Under the pieces are notes generated by a model, which saw only the letters and a list, made by a program, of their open reading frames with translations, did no database searches and had not been told where the DNA came from. Source: Phycisphaerales bacterium (GTDB taxonomy: Bacteria; Planctomycetota; Phycisphaerae; Phycisphaerales; UBA5793). Taken from it: 64,000 nucleotides of DNA. Shown here piece after piece: positions 49,537-58,609 of the stretch. Position 1 is the stretch's first letter. Each line of letters begins with the position of its first letter. The position numbers were made by a program, and so were the translations under genes. The stretch is from assembly GCA_020852515.1 (NCBI GenBank), contig JADZAS010000025.1, positions 1 through 64,000 of the forward strand, given 5' to 3'.

Positions 49537-50325
49537 TCACATCCCCATCACGCAGTAGCCGGCATCGACGTAGATGGTCTGGCCGGTGACGCCTGAGGAG
49601 AGATCGCTGAGCAGCCACACGGCGGTGTCGCCGACTTCGCCGCCTTCGATGTTGCGGCCCAGGGGCGCCTTGGACGCGACGTGATCGAGCATCGTCGAGA
49701 AGCCGCCCACGCCCATGGCGCTGAGCGTCTTGAGCGGACCGCCGGAGATCGTGTTGATGCGGATGCCCTTGCCGGTGCGGCCGAGTTCGGCGGAAAGATA
49801 GCGGCAGGTGCATTCGAGCGCGGCCTTGGCCACACCCATGACGTTGTAGCCGGGCACGACTTTTTCCGCGCCGTAGTACGTCATGCCCAGGATCGACCCG
49901 CCGTCGGTCATGAACGGCCGGGCGGCGCGGGCCATCGACACGAGCGTGTAGGCGCTGATCTCCATCGCCTGCAGGTAGACCTGCTTGGGCGTCTCGATGA
50001 ACTTGCCCAGTTCGAGGTAGGTTTTGTCGGCGAAGGCGATCGAGTGGACGATGAAGTCCAGCCGGCCGCCGGCGTGCTCAGCCGCCTCGGCGAAGACTTT
50101 CTCGACTGCGGCATCGTCGCTGGCGTCCAGCGGGCGCACCCAGGGGTCGGCGATGCCGAGTTCGTCGATGGCCGAGCGGACGCGCCGCTCCATCTTCTCG
50201 CCGGGCAGATTGGTGAACATGATCTCAGCGCCGTGGCTCTTGAGCGAGTGGGCGATGTGCCAGGCATAACTGCGGTCGTTGGCGATGCCGATTACGAGGC
50301 CCTTCTTGCCGGACATCAGCGCCAT
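49537..50325 (-). CDS. fabI: Enoyl-ACP reductase
   Basis: FabI reduces trans-2-enoyl-ACP with NAD(P)H, the last step of each fatty acid elongation cycle. The 262-aa SDR protein has the FabI-type cofactor loop GIANDRSYAWHIA and the catalytic Y-x6-K (GYNVMGVAKAALE), preceded by MTYYGAEKVVPGYN with the second FabI tyrosine, and ends RNIEGGEVGDTAVWLLSDLSSGVTGQTIYVDAGY. GGAGG five nt before the ATG at 50325. Confidence 0.97.
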   Translation of the reverse strand: MALMSGKKGLVIGIANDRSYAWHIAHSLKSHGAEIMFTNLPGEKMERRVRSAIDELGIADPWVRPLDASDDAAVEKVFAEAAEHAGGRLDFIVHSIAFADKTYLELGKFIETPKQVYLQAMEISAYTLVSMARAARPFMTDGGSILGMTYYGAEKVVPGYNVMGVAKAALECTCRYLSAELGRTGKGIRINTISGGPLKTLSAMGVGGFSTMLDHVASKAPLGRNIEGGEVGDTAVWLLSDLSSGVTGQTIYVDAGYCVMGM

Positions 50326-50550
50326 GCGCACCTCCGTGGGTGAAGACAGGTGAGGAATACAGGTCCCGCGGGAAAGGCGGGGCCGGGGAAGCCAAGGGTA
50401 GGGGAGGGCGGCGAGGGTGAAAAGCGAACGGGCAAATGGAGTGATTTCGCCGGGCCGCGCGAAATGATCGCGGCGGCGGCGTTTGAGTGGTGTTGCAGCG
50501 CGATCGGCCGCGCTGGAGAGTTTCGAGCAGATCCACCAGGGAGTGTGAAC

Positions 50551-51525
50551 ATGAACGCAGTGAGCGCGATGAATCGTCTGGGACTCGCCTTGATCCTGGC
50601 GTGCGGGCTGTCGATGGCGGCCACGCCGCTGTGCCGGGCGCAGGCGCAGGGCGAGGTGAGCGCATTCGTCGGTGGTCCCGGAGATACGGAAACCAGCGCG
50701 GTGGACGTGGATTTCAACGGCGGGACGGCGGTGGAATTCCTCGACGCCATTCGCGCCGCGGCCGGCGGCAAGGTCAACATCGTCGCCATGCCCCACGTCG
50801 GGGAGGTCATGATTCCGGCGATGAAACTGCGCAGCGTGGATGCCATCGCGGCCATCAGGCTCCTGTCGGGCGAAGGAATCCAGACGCCCGGCAGAGTCGT
50901 GCGGCTTGACGTGGAGATCGTCGCGCCGCCCCGGCTCAACAAAGCGGCGCTGGTGAAGGTGAACGCCGACGTGAAGGAAGCCGGCGGCTACGTCGGCCCG
51001 CAGCGATCGAACATCTGGTCGGTCGCTGACCTGATCAACGGCGGCATGTCGCCGGACAACATCGTCACGGCCGTGAGCGCGGCGCTCGAACTGCTCGGCC
51101 CGGACTCGAGCAAGGCGCAGGTGCGCTTCCACAAGGAAACCTCGCTGCTGCTGGCGCGGGCGACGGTGGAGCAGATCGAGATCATCAACAGCGTGATCAG
51201 CGAACTCCGCGCTTCGAGCGCGCAGCAGCGGGCTCAGTCGATGAAGCCGATTCAGGAACGCGTGGCGCAACTCGAACGCGAACTGGCCGAATCGCGGTCG
51301 ATGCTGCAGTCACGCGAAGTCGAAGCGAGCGATCGCCTGCAGATCGCCGAGATGTCGCGCGCCAGGGCCGAGGCGATGGAGCGGCATGCGGCTGAACTCG
51401 AAGCGATGACCTCGAAGCTGCGCGATGAGCTCATGCAGCGCGAGAGCCAGATCCGCGCTCTGCAGATCGAGCTGGACGAGATGCGGGCGCAGCTGCAGAA
51501 GTCGCGGGGCGGCGGCGGCGGATAA
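50551..51525 (+). CDS. Exported coiled-coil protein of unknown function
   Basis: A 324-aa protein with a signal peptide (cleavage after ...PLCRAQAQ, about residue 33), an alpha/beta region (residues ~45-215) resembling a secretin short domain (AVEFLDAIRAAAGGKVNIVAMP...LRSVDAIAAIRLLSG), then a ~100-residue heptad coiled coil ending in a Gly6 tail. GGGAG seven nt before the ATG. It lies 43 bp upstream of the ECF sigma gene on the same strand, so it may belong to that unit. Confidence 0.75.
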   Translation: MNAVSAMNRLGLALILACGLSMAATPLCRAQAQGEVSAFVGGPGDTETSAVDVDFNGGTAVEFLDAIRAAAGGKVNIVAMPHVGEVMIPAMKLRSVDAIAAIRLLSGEGIQTPGRVVRLDVEIVAPPRLNKAALVKVNADVKEAGGYVGPQRSNIWSVADLINGGMSPDNIVTAVSAALELLGPDSSKAQVRFHKETSLLLARATVEQIEIINSVISELRASSAQQRAQSMKPIQERVAQLERELAESRSMLQSREVEASDRLQIAEMSRARAEAMERHAAELEAMTSKLRDELMQRESQIRALQIELDEMRAQLQKSRGGGGG

Positions 51526-51568
51526 AGTTCATGAGTCGACGGGACCGGCGCTTTCCCCGGAGCAGCAG

Positions 51569-52141
51569 GTGGACGAACCGGCCACCGCACAATCTCTGTC
51601 AGAACTCACGCAGGCGATCGCCAGGGGCGATTCGTCTGCGTTCGGGTGGTTCTACGACCAGTGGTTTGACGCACTGTTTCGCATGGCCCGGAGCAGCACC
51701 GGCCGCGACGAAGCCTTCTGCCTCGACGTCGTACAGGACGCGATGCTCAAGGTGATGCGCTCGATGAAGCGGTTCGAAAATGAGAACGAGCTGCGGGCCT
51801 GGCTGCGCGTGATCGTGATGCGCTGCGCGCTCGATCAGATCCGCTGCGAGCGGCGGCGACGGGCGCGCGAGTCGGCGCATGGCGGCGACCGGGCGCCAGG
51901 CGCCATTCAGCACGATTCGCAATGCGGCGAAGACGAGAGAGCCGCGTGGCTCGAAGCGCAACTGGCCGGGTTGGACGCCCATCGCTCGCTTCTCGTGGCG
52001 ATGCGCTTCCGCCTCGGCGCCACGCTTGAGCGGATCAGCCGGATCGTCGGCCTGGCGCCGGGGGCTGTGGACGGTCGCATCAACCGTTCACTGGCGCAGA
52101 TCAGGGCCGCAGCGCAGGAGGAATTCGATGAACACGCATGA
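51569..52141 (+). CDS. ECF-type RNA polymerase sigma factor
   Basis: A 190-aa sigma-70 family protein. Region 2 is FGWFYDQWFDALFRMARSSTGRDEAFCLDVVQDAMLKVMRSMKRF...LRAWLRVIVMRCALDQIRCERRRR; region 4 is LVAMRFRLGATLERISRIVGLAPGAVDGRINRSLAQIR. A GTG at 51569 is used, with GGAG six nt upstream; no ATG fits. The coding end overlaps the next gene by 14 bp, the usual arrangement of an ECF sigma factor and its anti-sigma partner. Confidence 0.88.
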   Translation: MDEPATAQSLSELTQAIARGDSSAFGWFYDQWFDALFRMARSSTGRDEAFCLDVVQDAMLKVMRSMKRFENENELRAWLRVIVMRCALDQIRCERRRRARESAHGGDRAPGAIQHDSQCGEDERAAWLEAQLAGLDAHRSLLVAMRFRLGATLERISRIVGLAPGAVDGRINRSLAQIRAAAQEEFDEHA

Positions 52142-52649
52142 ACTCAAACTCAGTCCGCAAGCCGCGCAGCGGCGCGATGCGATGCGCGAAGAGCTCGTGG
52201 ATGCGTTCGTGTCGATGCACCGCACGCGCCGGCGCGTGCGCCGGATCGCGGCGCCCGCAGCCGTGCTTGTCATCGCAGCGGCAGCGACATGGGCGTTGCG
52301 GCCAACACCTTCGGCAACCGAGTTGCCCATCACCGCCGCCGCGGCGCCGCTGGTCGAGGTGATCGATAGCGCGGCCTCGGGTCGCACGGTCGACTTTGAT
52401 TGGGTCGCTTCAGGGCACGCGCCACTCGTTGAAATCGTTGAGTCCCATGCGACGCTCGTGCAGGTGATCGACGATGAGCAACTCGTGCAGACGCTGGCGC
52501 AGATGAACCGGCCTGCCGGGCTCATCGAGACAGGCGGGACCGTGCGCCTGACGCGCAACGTGGTGGATGAGGGCGACAGTCTCGATGATCGCGATTCCCG
52601 CCTCGGTGAGCCGCGCCTGCGGAATACGCCACCCGCGCACGGCGTCTGA
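52128..52649 (+). CDS. Putative membrane anti-sigma partner
   Basis: A 173-aa single-pass protein: cytoplasmic N terminus of ~38 residues, basic RTRRRVRRI, one membrane helix (~39-57), then an outer domain with a doubled segment (APLVEVIDSAAS... / APLVEIVESHATLVQVIDDEQ). No HxxxCxxC zinc anti-sigma motif is seen, so the assignment rests on gene order and topology. AGGAGG six nt before the ATG. Confidence 0.65.
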   Translation: MNTHELKLSPQAAQRRDAMREELVDAFVSMHRTRRRVRRIAAPAAVLVIAAAATWALRPTPSATELPITAAAAPLVEVIDSAASGRTVDFDWVASGHAPLVEIVESHATLVQVIDDEQLVQTLAQMNRPAGLIETGGTVRLTRNVVDEGDSLDDRDSRLGEPRLRNTPPAHGV

Positions 52650-52767
52650 TCCGCCAACGGGCCTGCTGATCGCGTCTCGATCGGTTCGGCGAAACCGCCG
52701 CCGGTGCGCCGTGTACAATCGGCGGCTCCGTTGGTCCCGCAACCACGTCTCGAAAGGACTTTTCCTC

Positions 52768-53397
52768 ATGAGGAAGTTGATGATCCGAACCGCTTGTTTT
52801 GCTCTTCTGGGCGCTTCGGCGCTGGCCCTTGCGGGCCTGGCCCTGCCGCGCGCCGAGGCGACTGGTTCGCCCGCCGCCGAAGCGCGCCGCGCGGAAACGT
52901 TCAACATCGACCCCGCGCACTCTTCGGTCGTCTTCAAGGTCAAGCACATGGGCGTCGCGTACGTCTATGGCCGGTTCAACGACGTGACCGGTGAAGTCGT
53001 GTGGGACTCGGACGATCCGCACGGGCATTCGATCAAGGCGGAAGTGAAAGCGGCCAGCGTCGATACCAACGCCAAGGGGCGCGATGAGCATCTGCGCGGG
53101 CCGGACTTCTTCGACACGGCAAACTTCCCGGCCATCATCTTCGCCAGCACGGCGGTGAAGGAATCCGGCACGGACAAGTACGAAGTGCAGGGCACACTGT
53201 CGCTGCACGGAGTCGAGAAGCCGATCACCGTCATCGTCGAGAAGACCGGTCTCGAGAATCTGCCGCGCATGGGCAAGCGCCTTGGCCTGGCGTGCGAATT
53301 CACCGTCAAGCGCAGCGAGTTCGGCATGACGTACGGCATCGACGGCGCCGTCAGCGACGAAGTGACGATCATGCTCGGCTTCGAGTGCGGCAAGTAA
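52768..53397 (+). CDS. YceI-family periplasmic lipid-binding protein
   Basis: A 209-aa protein with a signal peptide (~30 residues) and a lipocalin-like YceI domain: FNIDPAHSSVVFKVKHMGVAYVYGRFNDVTGEVVWD, LRGPDFFDTANFPAIIFASTAV, GTLSLHGVEKPITV and KRSEFGMTYGIDGAVSDEVTIML. These proteins bind isoprenoid-type lipids. AAGGA nine nt before the ATG; a -10-like TACAAT at 52714 gives a ~45-nt leader, consistent with separate transcription from the sigma unit. Confidence 0.93.
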   Translation: MRKLMIRTACFALLGASALALAGLALPRAEATGSPAAEARRAETFNIDPAHSSVVFKVKHMGVAYVYGRFNDVTGEVVWDSDDPHGHSIKAEVKAASVDTNAKGRDEHLRGPDFFDTANFPAIIFASTAVKESGTDKYEVQGTLSLHGVEKPITVIVEKTGLENLPRMGKRLGLACEFTVKRSEFGMTYGIDGAVSDEVTIMLGFECGK

Positions 53398-53421
53398 GGG
53401 CCGCCGGCGACCTACCGGCCG

Positions 53422-54288
53422 ATGCAGGAGTTCATCGAAAAGCAACTGGTGTGGACGGTGGCGATGCCCCTGGGCATCGCCATCGTCTGCATGTTGATCG
53501 CGTGGCGGCCGTGGCAGCACCAGCGCGAGGCGGTGCGCGGCTGGTGGGGCGGGGCGCTGGCGATCGGACTGGCTTACCTCGTCGGCCACGTCGCGATTAA
53601 TCGCTGGCCCGCCATTCCGCCGGCCAGCACGGATGACGTCCTCTTTCTGCTGGCGGTCGCCGCGACGGCCGTCGGGTTGCTCGAATCGATGCGCATGCCG
53701 GCGTGGCTTCGCTGGAGCATCCGCGCCATGCTCGCCGCGGCCGTGTCCTGGTTCATGCTCTCCATGGGCTTCAGATCATCGAACTCAGCGGGGGCACTCG
53801 CGGCGTGGACGGTCGGCCAGGCGGCGGTGATTCTCATCGTCTGGACGCTGCTCGAGCGGCTTGCCGAGCGGCGCACTGGCCCGTCGATCCCGTTGGCGTT
53901 TTCGCTCATGATTGCGGTCGCGAGCATCTACTTTTTCAAGGGCGGCAGCGGAAAGGTGGCGCAACTCTCGGGGTTGCTCGCGGCCTCGCTGGGCGGCACA
54001 GCGCTGGTGGCGATGTTTGTGCCGCGCGTATCGGCGGCCCGGGGCATGCTTGCCATCGCCGTGCCGCTGTACATGGCGCTGATCCTCTACTCCTGGCAGT
54101 ATCCCAAGCCGCTGGGCACGCCCGTGATCCTGGCCGCCGCGCCGCTGGCGCTGTGGCTTGCGGAGTGGCGCGAGTCGGTGACGGCGGTCGCGGCACGGGT
54201 GCTGCTGGTGGCGGCGCCGGCGCTGGTGGCCCTGACTCTGCTGCTGGCGCACCTGCTCGACGCGGCGCGGGGCGAATCGCTCTACTGA
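53422..54288 (+). CDS. Polytopic membrane protein of unknown function
   Basis: A 288-aa protein with about eight or nine hydrophobic helices and short loops; no motif recognised. It starts 24 bp after the YceI gene, so they may be co-transcribed. There is no strong ribosome site at this ATG. Confidence 0.7.
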   Translation: MQEFIEKQLVWTVAMPLGIAIVCMLIAWRPWQHQREAVRGWWGGALAIGLAYLVGHVAINRWPAIPPASTDDVLFLLAVAATAVGLLESMRMPAWLRWSIRAMLAAAVSWFMLSMGFRSSNSAGALAAWTVGQAAVILIVWTLLERLAERRTGPSIPLAFSLMIAVASIYFFKGGSGKVAQLSGLLAASLGGTALVAMFVPRVSAARGMLAIAVPLYMALILYSWQYPKPLGTPVILAAAPLALWLAEWRESVTAVAARVLLVAAPALVALTLLLAHLLDAARGESLY

Positions 54289-54373
54289 GTCCAATGGGAT
54301 CGCCGTTGGGGGTGAAACCCCGGCGGATAGACTCCGTACAAGCGGTGGGTGGGGTTGCGCAAGGAGCGAAGTC

Positions 54374-55261
54374 ATGCCGGCACACCTGATCGTCGCACTC
54401 TCCCTGGCGGCGCTGCCGCACTTCGAGCCGCCTCCGGCCGTCGGACCCGAGGCGCGCGCGCCGCTGGCCGGGCCGGTGGTGGCCGCTGCGGCCAGTGCTG
54501 AAACGCGGTCACTCGTGCGCCGCGGATTCAACGGCGAGGTGGCGATCCTGCCGGTTGAAGCGGATGAGGCGGCCATCGAGTTGCTCGACCTCTCGCCTCA
54601 GCAGCGCCAGCAGTTCGACCGGCTCAAGGCGGAGCGCGGCGCCATCTTCAGCCGGGCGATTCGCGAGAACCTCGAAACGCTGATGAAGTTCGCGGGAGTG
54701 AATCCAAAGGAACAGCCGGCGGAATTTCTCGAACTGATGCGCACCATCGGGCAGGCGCTCGGCACGTATCGCCAGCGGGGCACGATGCTCCGCGAGATGT
54801 CATCCGTGCTCACCGCGGCGCAGAGGCGGGAAGTGCGGTCTCTCGTTGCCGAATACGTGCAGGCGCGGACTGAAGCCATCCGCCGCGAGGCCGGTTCTGA
54901 CCTGCCGGCGGGCGAGGTCATGGTTCGCATGCACTTCGAGACGCTGGGCGAGATGGCCAAGGCGTCCATTGAGTCGGCCGTGGCGATGGGTACGGCGGAG
55001 TTTGAACTCATCGCCCAGCGCCTCAGGCTCACACCCGAGCAGAAGACCGGGATCGAGAAGATCTTCGAGCCGATAGCGATCGAGGAACTGCAGGGCAAGG
55101 CCGTTTCCCCGATTGTGAAAGTCCGCGCGTTCTTTCAGGTTTCGCACCTGCTCACCGACGAGCAGGTGAAGGCGCTGGGTGAGTACCTGCGCGAAGAGCG
55201 CCAGGCGAGCGAATCGGCCGAGCCGAGCGGGCCGGCGGCCCCGATGCGTGAGCGCAAGTGA
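54374..55261 (+). CDS. Exported helical protein with LTxxQ-like motifs
   Basis: A 295-aa mainly helical protein with a short hydrophobic N terminus, probably exported. Repeated L-(S/T)-P-(E/Q)-Q elements (DLSPQQRQQFDRLK, LRLTPEQKTGIEKI, LTDEQVKALGEYL) recall LTxxQ/CpxP-Spy periplasmic chaperones, but the spacing is wider than in those families. AAGGAG seven nt before the ATG. Function unknown. Confidence 0.7.
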   Translation: MPAHLIVALSLAALPHFEPPPAVGPEARAPLAGPVVAAAASAETRSLVRRGFNGEVAILPVEADEAAIELLDLSPQQRQQFDRLKAERGAIFSRAIRENLETLMKFAGVNPKEQPAEFLELMRTIGQALGTYRQRGTMLREMSSVLTAAQRREVRSLVAEYVQARTEAIRREAGSDLPAGEVMVRMHFETLGEMAKASIESAVAMGTAEFELIAQRLRLTPEQKTGIEKIFEPIAIEELQGKAVSPIVKVRAFFQVSHLLTDEQVKALGEYLREERQASESAEPSGPAAPMRERK

Positions 55262-55335
55262 GCCGGCGGCGCGCTGCGGCACTATGATGCGTTGTCATCG
55301 GCGCGATCCGTGCGATCGCGCAAGACGGGGAACGC

Positions 55336-56508
55336 ATGGCCACCTCCGGGAATTCCATGATCGACATCGAGGCACTGCTCAGCGCACGAATGCAGGCGAT
55401 GGAGCCTTCGGGCATCCGCCGCGTCTTCGAGATGGCGGCGAAGATGACCGACCCGATCAACTTCTCGATCGGTCAGCCGGACTTTGACGTGCCCGAACCC
55501 ATCAAACAGGCGGCGATCAAGGCGATCAGCGCCGGCCGCAACGGCTACACCGTCACGCAGGGCATCCCGGAACTGCGGGCGGCGATCGCTGAAAAGATCT
55601 CCGGTGAATTCGGCTGGAGCGTCGGGCCCGGGTGCGAGTGCGACGTGCTTATCACCAACGGGACCAGCGCGGGCCTGCTGCTGGCGTACATGGCGATGGC
55701 CGAACCGAGCGATGAGATCGTCATTCCCGACCCGTACTTTGTCTCATATCCGCAAGTGGCGGCGATGGTCGGCGCCGGCGTGAAGTACTGCGACACCTAT
55801 CCTGACTTTCGTATGACGGCCGAGCGCATCGAGCCCCTCCTGACGACGCGCACCAAGTTCGTGGTGCTCAACTCGCCCGGAAACCCGTCAGGCGTGGTGC
55901 TGAGCAGCGATGAACTGCGCGACATCGTCGAATTGTGCGAATCGCGCGGCGTGCTGCTCATCAGCGACGAAATCTACGATGAGTTCACCTACAGCGACGG
56001 GCGTGAGAGCGGCGTCTTTCCCACGCCCGCCCGATTCTCCAGCCAGATCCTCGTACTGCGCGGCTTCAGCAAGACCTACGGCATGACGGGTTGGCGCCTC
56101 GGCTATGCCGTCGGGCCGAGCCAGCTCATCCGCGAGATGACCAAGGTCAACCAGTACTCTTTTGTCTGTGCGCCCAACATGGTCCAGCACGCCGGCGTCG
56201 TGGCGCTGCAGACTGACGTTTCGCACCACGTCCACGCCTATGAGCGCAAGCGTGATCTGGTCGTCGAGCGCCTTGGCGGGCTCACGGAGCTGGCGCATCC
56301 CGCCGGCGCGTTCTACGCCTTTCCCAGGGTTCCCGAGCATCTCGGCCTGACGGCGTCACAGTTCACCGAGACGGCGCTCGAGAAGAACGTGCTGGTCATC
56401 CCCGGCAACATCTTCTCGCTGCGCGACACGCACTTTCGCATCAGTTACGCGGTGGATGATGAGCGGCTGGCGCGGGGGCTCGATGCGCTGGCGGGGTTGA
56501 TGCAATAG
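55336..56508 (+). CDS. PLP-dependent aminotransferase, class I/II (AspC-like)
   Basis: A 390-aa fold-type I aminotransferase: INFSIGQPDFDVPEPI, GRNGYTVTQGIPELR, TNGTSAGLLLA, NSPGNPSGVVLSSDEL, LISDEIYDEF and the PLP lysine in RGFSKTYGMTGWRLGYAVGP. It fits the Iγ aspartate/alanine aminotransferase group; the exact substrate is not clear. A -10-like TATGAT is at 55283. The coding frame ends about 45 bp before the phenylacetate operon on the same strand. Confidence 0.92.
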   Translation: MATSGNSMIDIEALLSARMQAMEPSGIRRVFEMAAKMTDPINFSIGQPDFDVPEPIKQAAIKAISAGRNGYTVTQGIPELRAAIAEKISGEFGWSVGPGCECDVLITNGTSAGLLLAYMAMAEPSDEIVIPDPYFVSYPQVAAMVGAGVKYCDTYPDFRMTAERIEPLLTTRTKFVVLNSPGNPSGVVLSSDELRDIVELCESRGVLLISDEIYDEFTYSDGRESGVFPTPARFSSQILVLRGFSKTYGMTGWRLGYAVGPSQLIREMTKVNQYSFVCAPNMVQHAGVVALQTDVSHHVHAYERKRDLVVERLGGLTELAHPAGAFYAFPRVPEHLGLTASQFTETALEKNVLVIPGNIFSLRDTHFRISYAVDDERLARGLDALAGLMQ

Positions 56509-56542
56509 CCGTCGGCGCCAGCCGATCGGTTCACGCCCCGTC

Positions 56543-56548
56543 TACACT
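56543..56548 (+). promoter_or_regulatory. -10-like TACACT before phenylacetate-operon thioesterase
   Basis: TACACT six nt before the ATG at 56555; CCGTCTACACTGC here is identical to the sequence before the M28 peptidase. No ribosome site. Confidence 0.5.
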
Positions 56549-56554
56549 GCTGCC

Positions 56555-56962
56555 ATGAAGCCCGAACTTCAGGTCGGCAATCGCGCGGAAGTCGTCATCA
56601 CGGTGACCGAAGACATGTGTCCGGCCTTTGACGATGTCGTGGTGCATCGGGTCTATTCGACGTGGTCGATGGCGCATCACATGGAAATCGCCGCGCGCAA
56701 GGTGCTCATGCCGCACCTTGAGGAGCACGAGGAGGGGATCGGCTCGCACCTTTCCATCGACCATCTGGCGCCAACGCCGCTGGGGCACGAAGTGCGCGTC
56801 GAGGCGGTGGCGGTGGAACTGGGCCCGAGCACGCTGGTGTGCGAGGTGACCGCATACCATGTCCGCCCCGAAGGGGATAAAGTGGTCGGGCGCGGCCGGC
56901 AGGTGCAGCGCATCCTGCCCAGGGCCAAACTGGCCGCGCTGATCGAACGCGAATCGCGCTGA
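56555..56962 (+). CDS. Hotdog-fold acyl-CoA thioesterase (FlK-like)
   Basis: A 135-aa hotdog-fold protein. STWSMAHHMEIAARKVLMPHLEEHEEGIGSHLSIDHLAPTPLGHEVRVEA resembles fluoroacetyl-CoA thioesterase (FlK)-like proteins, with Thr/Ser, Glu and His near the expected catalytic positions. In phenylacetate operons a hotdog thioesterase (PaaI, PaaY partner) removes dead-end CoA esters; a similar scavenging role is likely here, although the sequence is FlK- rather than PaaI-like. First gene of the paa unit. Confidence 0.82.
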   Translation: MKPELQVGNRAEVVITVTEDMCPAFDDVVVHRVYSTWSMAHHMEIAARKVLMPHLEEHEEGIGSHLSIDHLAPTPLGHEVRVEAVAVELGPSTLVCEVTAYHVRPEGDKVVGRGRQVQRILPRAKLAALIERESR

Positions 56963-56986
56963 CCATTCAACCATCCGGATTCCATC

Positions 56987-57766
56987 ATGAGCAACGACGA
57001 CGCACTCATCCTGACCGAAACCGACGGCCACGTGGGCATTATCCGGCTGAACCGGCCCAAGGTGCTCAACGCACTGAATCCCGAACTCATGTCGATGCTT
57101 GCCGCCCAGATGGAGGCGTACGACAAGGATTCGAACATCCACGTCATCCTGCTTTCGGGCAGCGAGAAGGCGTGGGCGGCGGGGGCCGATATCGGCGACA
57201 TGGCCGAGCAGTCGGCCATCAGCATGTACGAGCGCGACCAGTTCGCCACGTGGGAGCGCATCAAGCGAGTCAAGAAGCCGATTGTCGCGGCGGTGAGCGG
57301 CTGGTGCCTCGGCGGCGGGTGCGAACTGATGATGCACTGCGACGTGATCATCGCATCGGAGACGGCGCAGTTCGGCCAGCCGGAGATCAACATCGGCGTG
57401 ATGCCCGGCGCGGGCGGCACGCAGCGCCTCACGCGCGCACTGGGCAAGGCGCTGGCGATGGATGTGATTCTCAGCGGGCGGTTTCTCAGTGCGTCGGAAG
57501 CCGTGCATCACGGCCTGGTGAGCCGCGTCGTGCCCAAGGAACACTTCTACACCGAGGCGCTCAAGGTGGCGCAAGTGATCGCGAGCAAGGGGCCGATCGC
57601 GCTGCGCCTGGCCAAGGAGGGCGTGCTCAAGGCGTTCGAGACGCCGCTTTCGGAAGGACTTGAGTACGAGCGCAAACTCTTCTACACGCTTTTTGCGACC
57701 GAGGACCAGAAAGAAGGCATGCGGGCGTTCATAGAGAAGCGCAAGCCGGAGTTCAAGGGCCGCTGA
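56987..57766 (+). CDS. paaF: Enoyl-CoA hydratase (PaaF-like)
   Basis: A 259-aa crotonase with AAGADIGDM and WCLGGGCELMMHCDVIIA (oxyanion hole) and the two catalytic glutamates, one in FGQPEINIGVMPGAGGTQRL. In the phenylacetate pathway PaaF hydrates 2,3-dehydroadipyl-CoA; assignment to PaaF is by operon context, as the family also serves beta-oxidation. 24 bp after the thioesterase gene. Confidence 0.85.
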   Translation: MSNDDALILTETDGHVGIIRLNRPKVLNALNPELMSMLAAQMEAYDKDSNIHVILLSGSEKAWAAGADIGDMAEQSAISMYERDQFATWERIKRVKKPIVAAVSGWCLGGGCELMMHCDVIIASETAQFGQPEINIGVMPGAGGTQRLTRALGKALAMDVILSGRFLSASEAVHHGLVSRVVPKEHFYTEALKVAQVIASKGPIALRLAKEGVLKAFETPLSEGLEYERKLFYTLFATEDQKEGMRAFIEKRKPEFKGR

Positions 57767-57796
57767 GCGCGGCGCCGCAACAATCGGAGCATCCTT

Positions 57797-58609
57797 ATGA
57801 CCACTGCCACTGCACCGGCATTTGAGACCGTTCAGTTCGAAGTCGCGGATCACGTTGCCGTGATCACGCTCAACCGGCCGGACGTGTTCAACGCCTTCAA
57901 CGACCAGTTCAGCAAGGAGCTGCTCGGGGCGCTCAAGGAAGCGGAGCGCAGCGCCGAGGTGCGCGCCATCATCCTCACCGGCGCGGGCAAGGCGTTCAGC
58001 AGCGGCCAGGATCTGGGCGATCTGAAGAAGAAGTACGTGCCGGGCCACGTGCCGCATCTCGGCGAAGATCTGCGCCGGCGCTACGACCCGATCATCAAAA
58101 AAATCTGCGAGATGGACAAGCCCGTCATCGCGGCGGTCAACGGGGTGGCGGCGGGCGCCGGCTGCAGCCTGGCCCTGGCGTGCGACCTGCGCGTCGCCGC
58201 CGACTCCGCCACGTTCATCGAGGTATTCATCAACGTCGGGTTGATTCCCGATTCTGCGAGCACCTTCTTCCTGCCGCGGCTCATCGGGCTGGGGCGGGCG
58301 ATGGAATTGTGCTGCACCGGCCGCAAGGTCGATGCCGCCGAGGCGCTGCAGATCGGGCTGGTGAACCAGGTCGTGCCGGCAGGCGAACTCATGACCGCCG
58401 CCCGGGCTCTCGCGGGCCGGCTGGCATCGCTGCCGGGCCGCGGCATCGCGCTGACCAAGCAACTTCTTCGCAAGTCGTTCGAGAACAGCCTCGACGAGCA
58501 ACTCGTTGCCGAGGCATTTGCGCAGGAAACGGCCGGAATGACGGCCGACCACTCCGAGGGCGTGATAGCCTTCATTGAGAAACGCAAGCCGAATTTCACG
58601 GGTAAGTGA
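57797..58609 (+). CDS. paaG: Ring-1,2-epoxyphenylacetyl-CoA isomerase (PaaG-like)
   Basis: A 270-aa crotonase-family isomerase. SSGQDLGDLKKKY, VNGVAAGAGCSLALACDLRVAA and FINVGLIPDSASTFFLPRLIG are typical of PaaG, which turns the epoxide of phenylacetyl-CoA into the oxepin; the D in IPDSAS replaces the glutamate of hydratases. Its stop overlaps the next start (TGATG at 58607-58611). Confidence 0.88.
   Translation: MTTATAPAFETVQFEVADHVAVITLNRPDVFNAFNDQFSKELLGALKEAERSAEVRAIILTGAGKAFSSGQDLGDLKKKYVPGHVPHLGEDLRRRYDPIIKKICEMDKPVIAAVNGVAAGAGCSLALACDLRVAADSATFIEVFINVGLIPDSASTFFLPRLIGLGRAMELCCTGRKVDAAEALQIGLVNQVVPAGELMTAARALAGRLASLPGRGIALTKQLLRKSFENSLDEQLVAEAFAQETAGMTADHSEGVIAFIEKRKPNFTGK

Noticed and set aside
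49537-51270. A 577-codon frame that would fuse fabI to an upstream 315-residue segment
   Set aside because: The extra segment is antisense to the coiled-coil protein gene, and fabI has its own GGAGG site at 50325.
56531-58552. A 673-codon - strand frame under the phenylacetate genes
   Set aside because: It is the antisense of three crotonase/thioesterase genes with the usual His/Arg-rich shadow composition.
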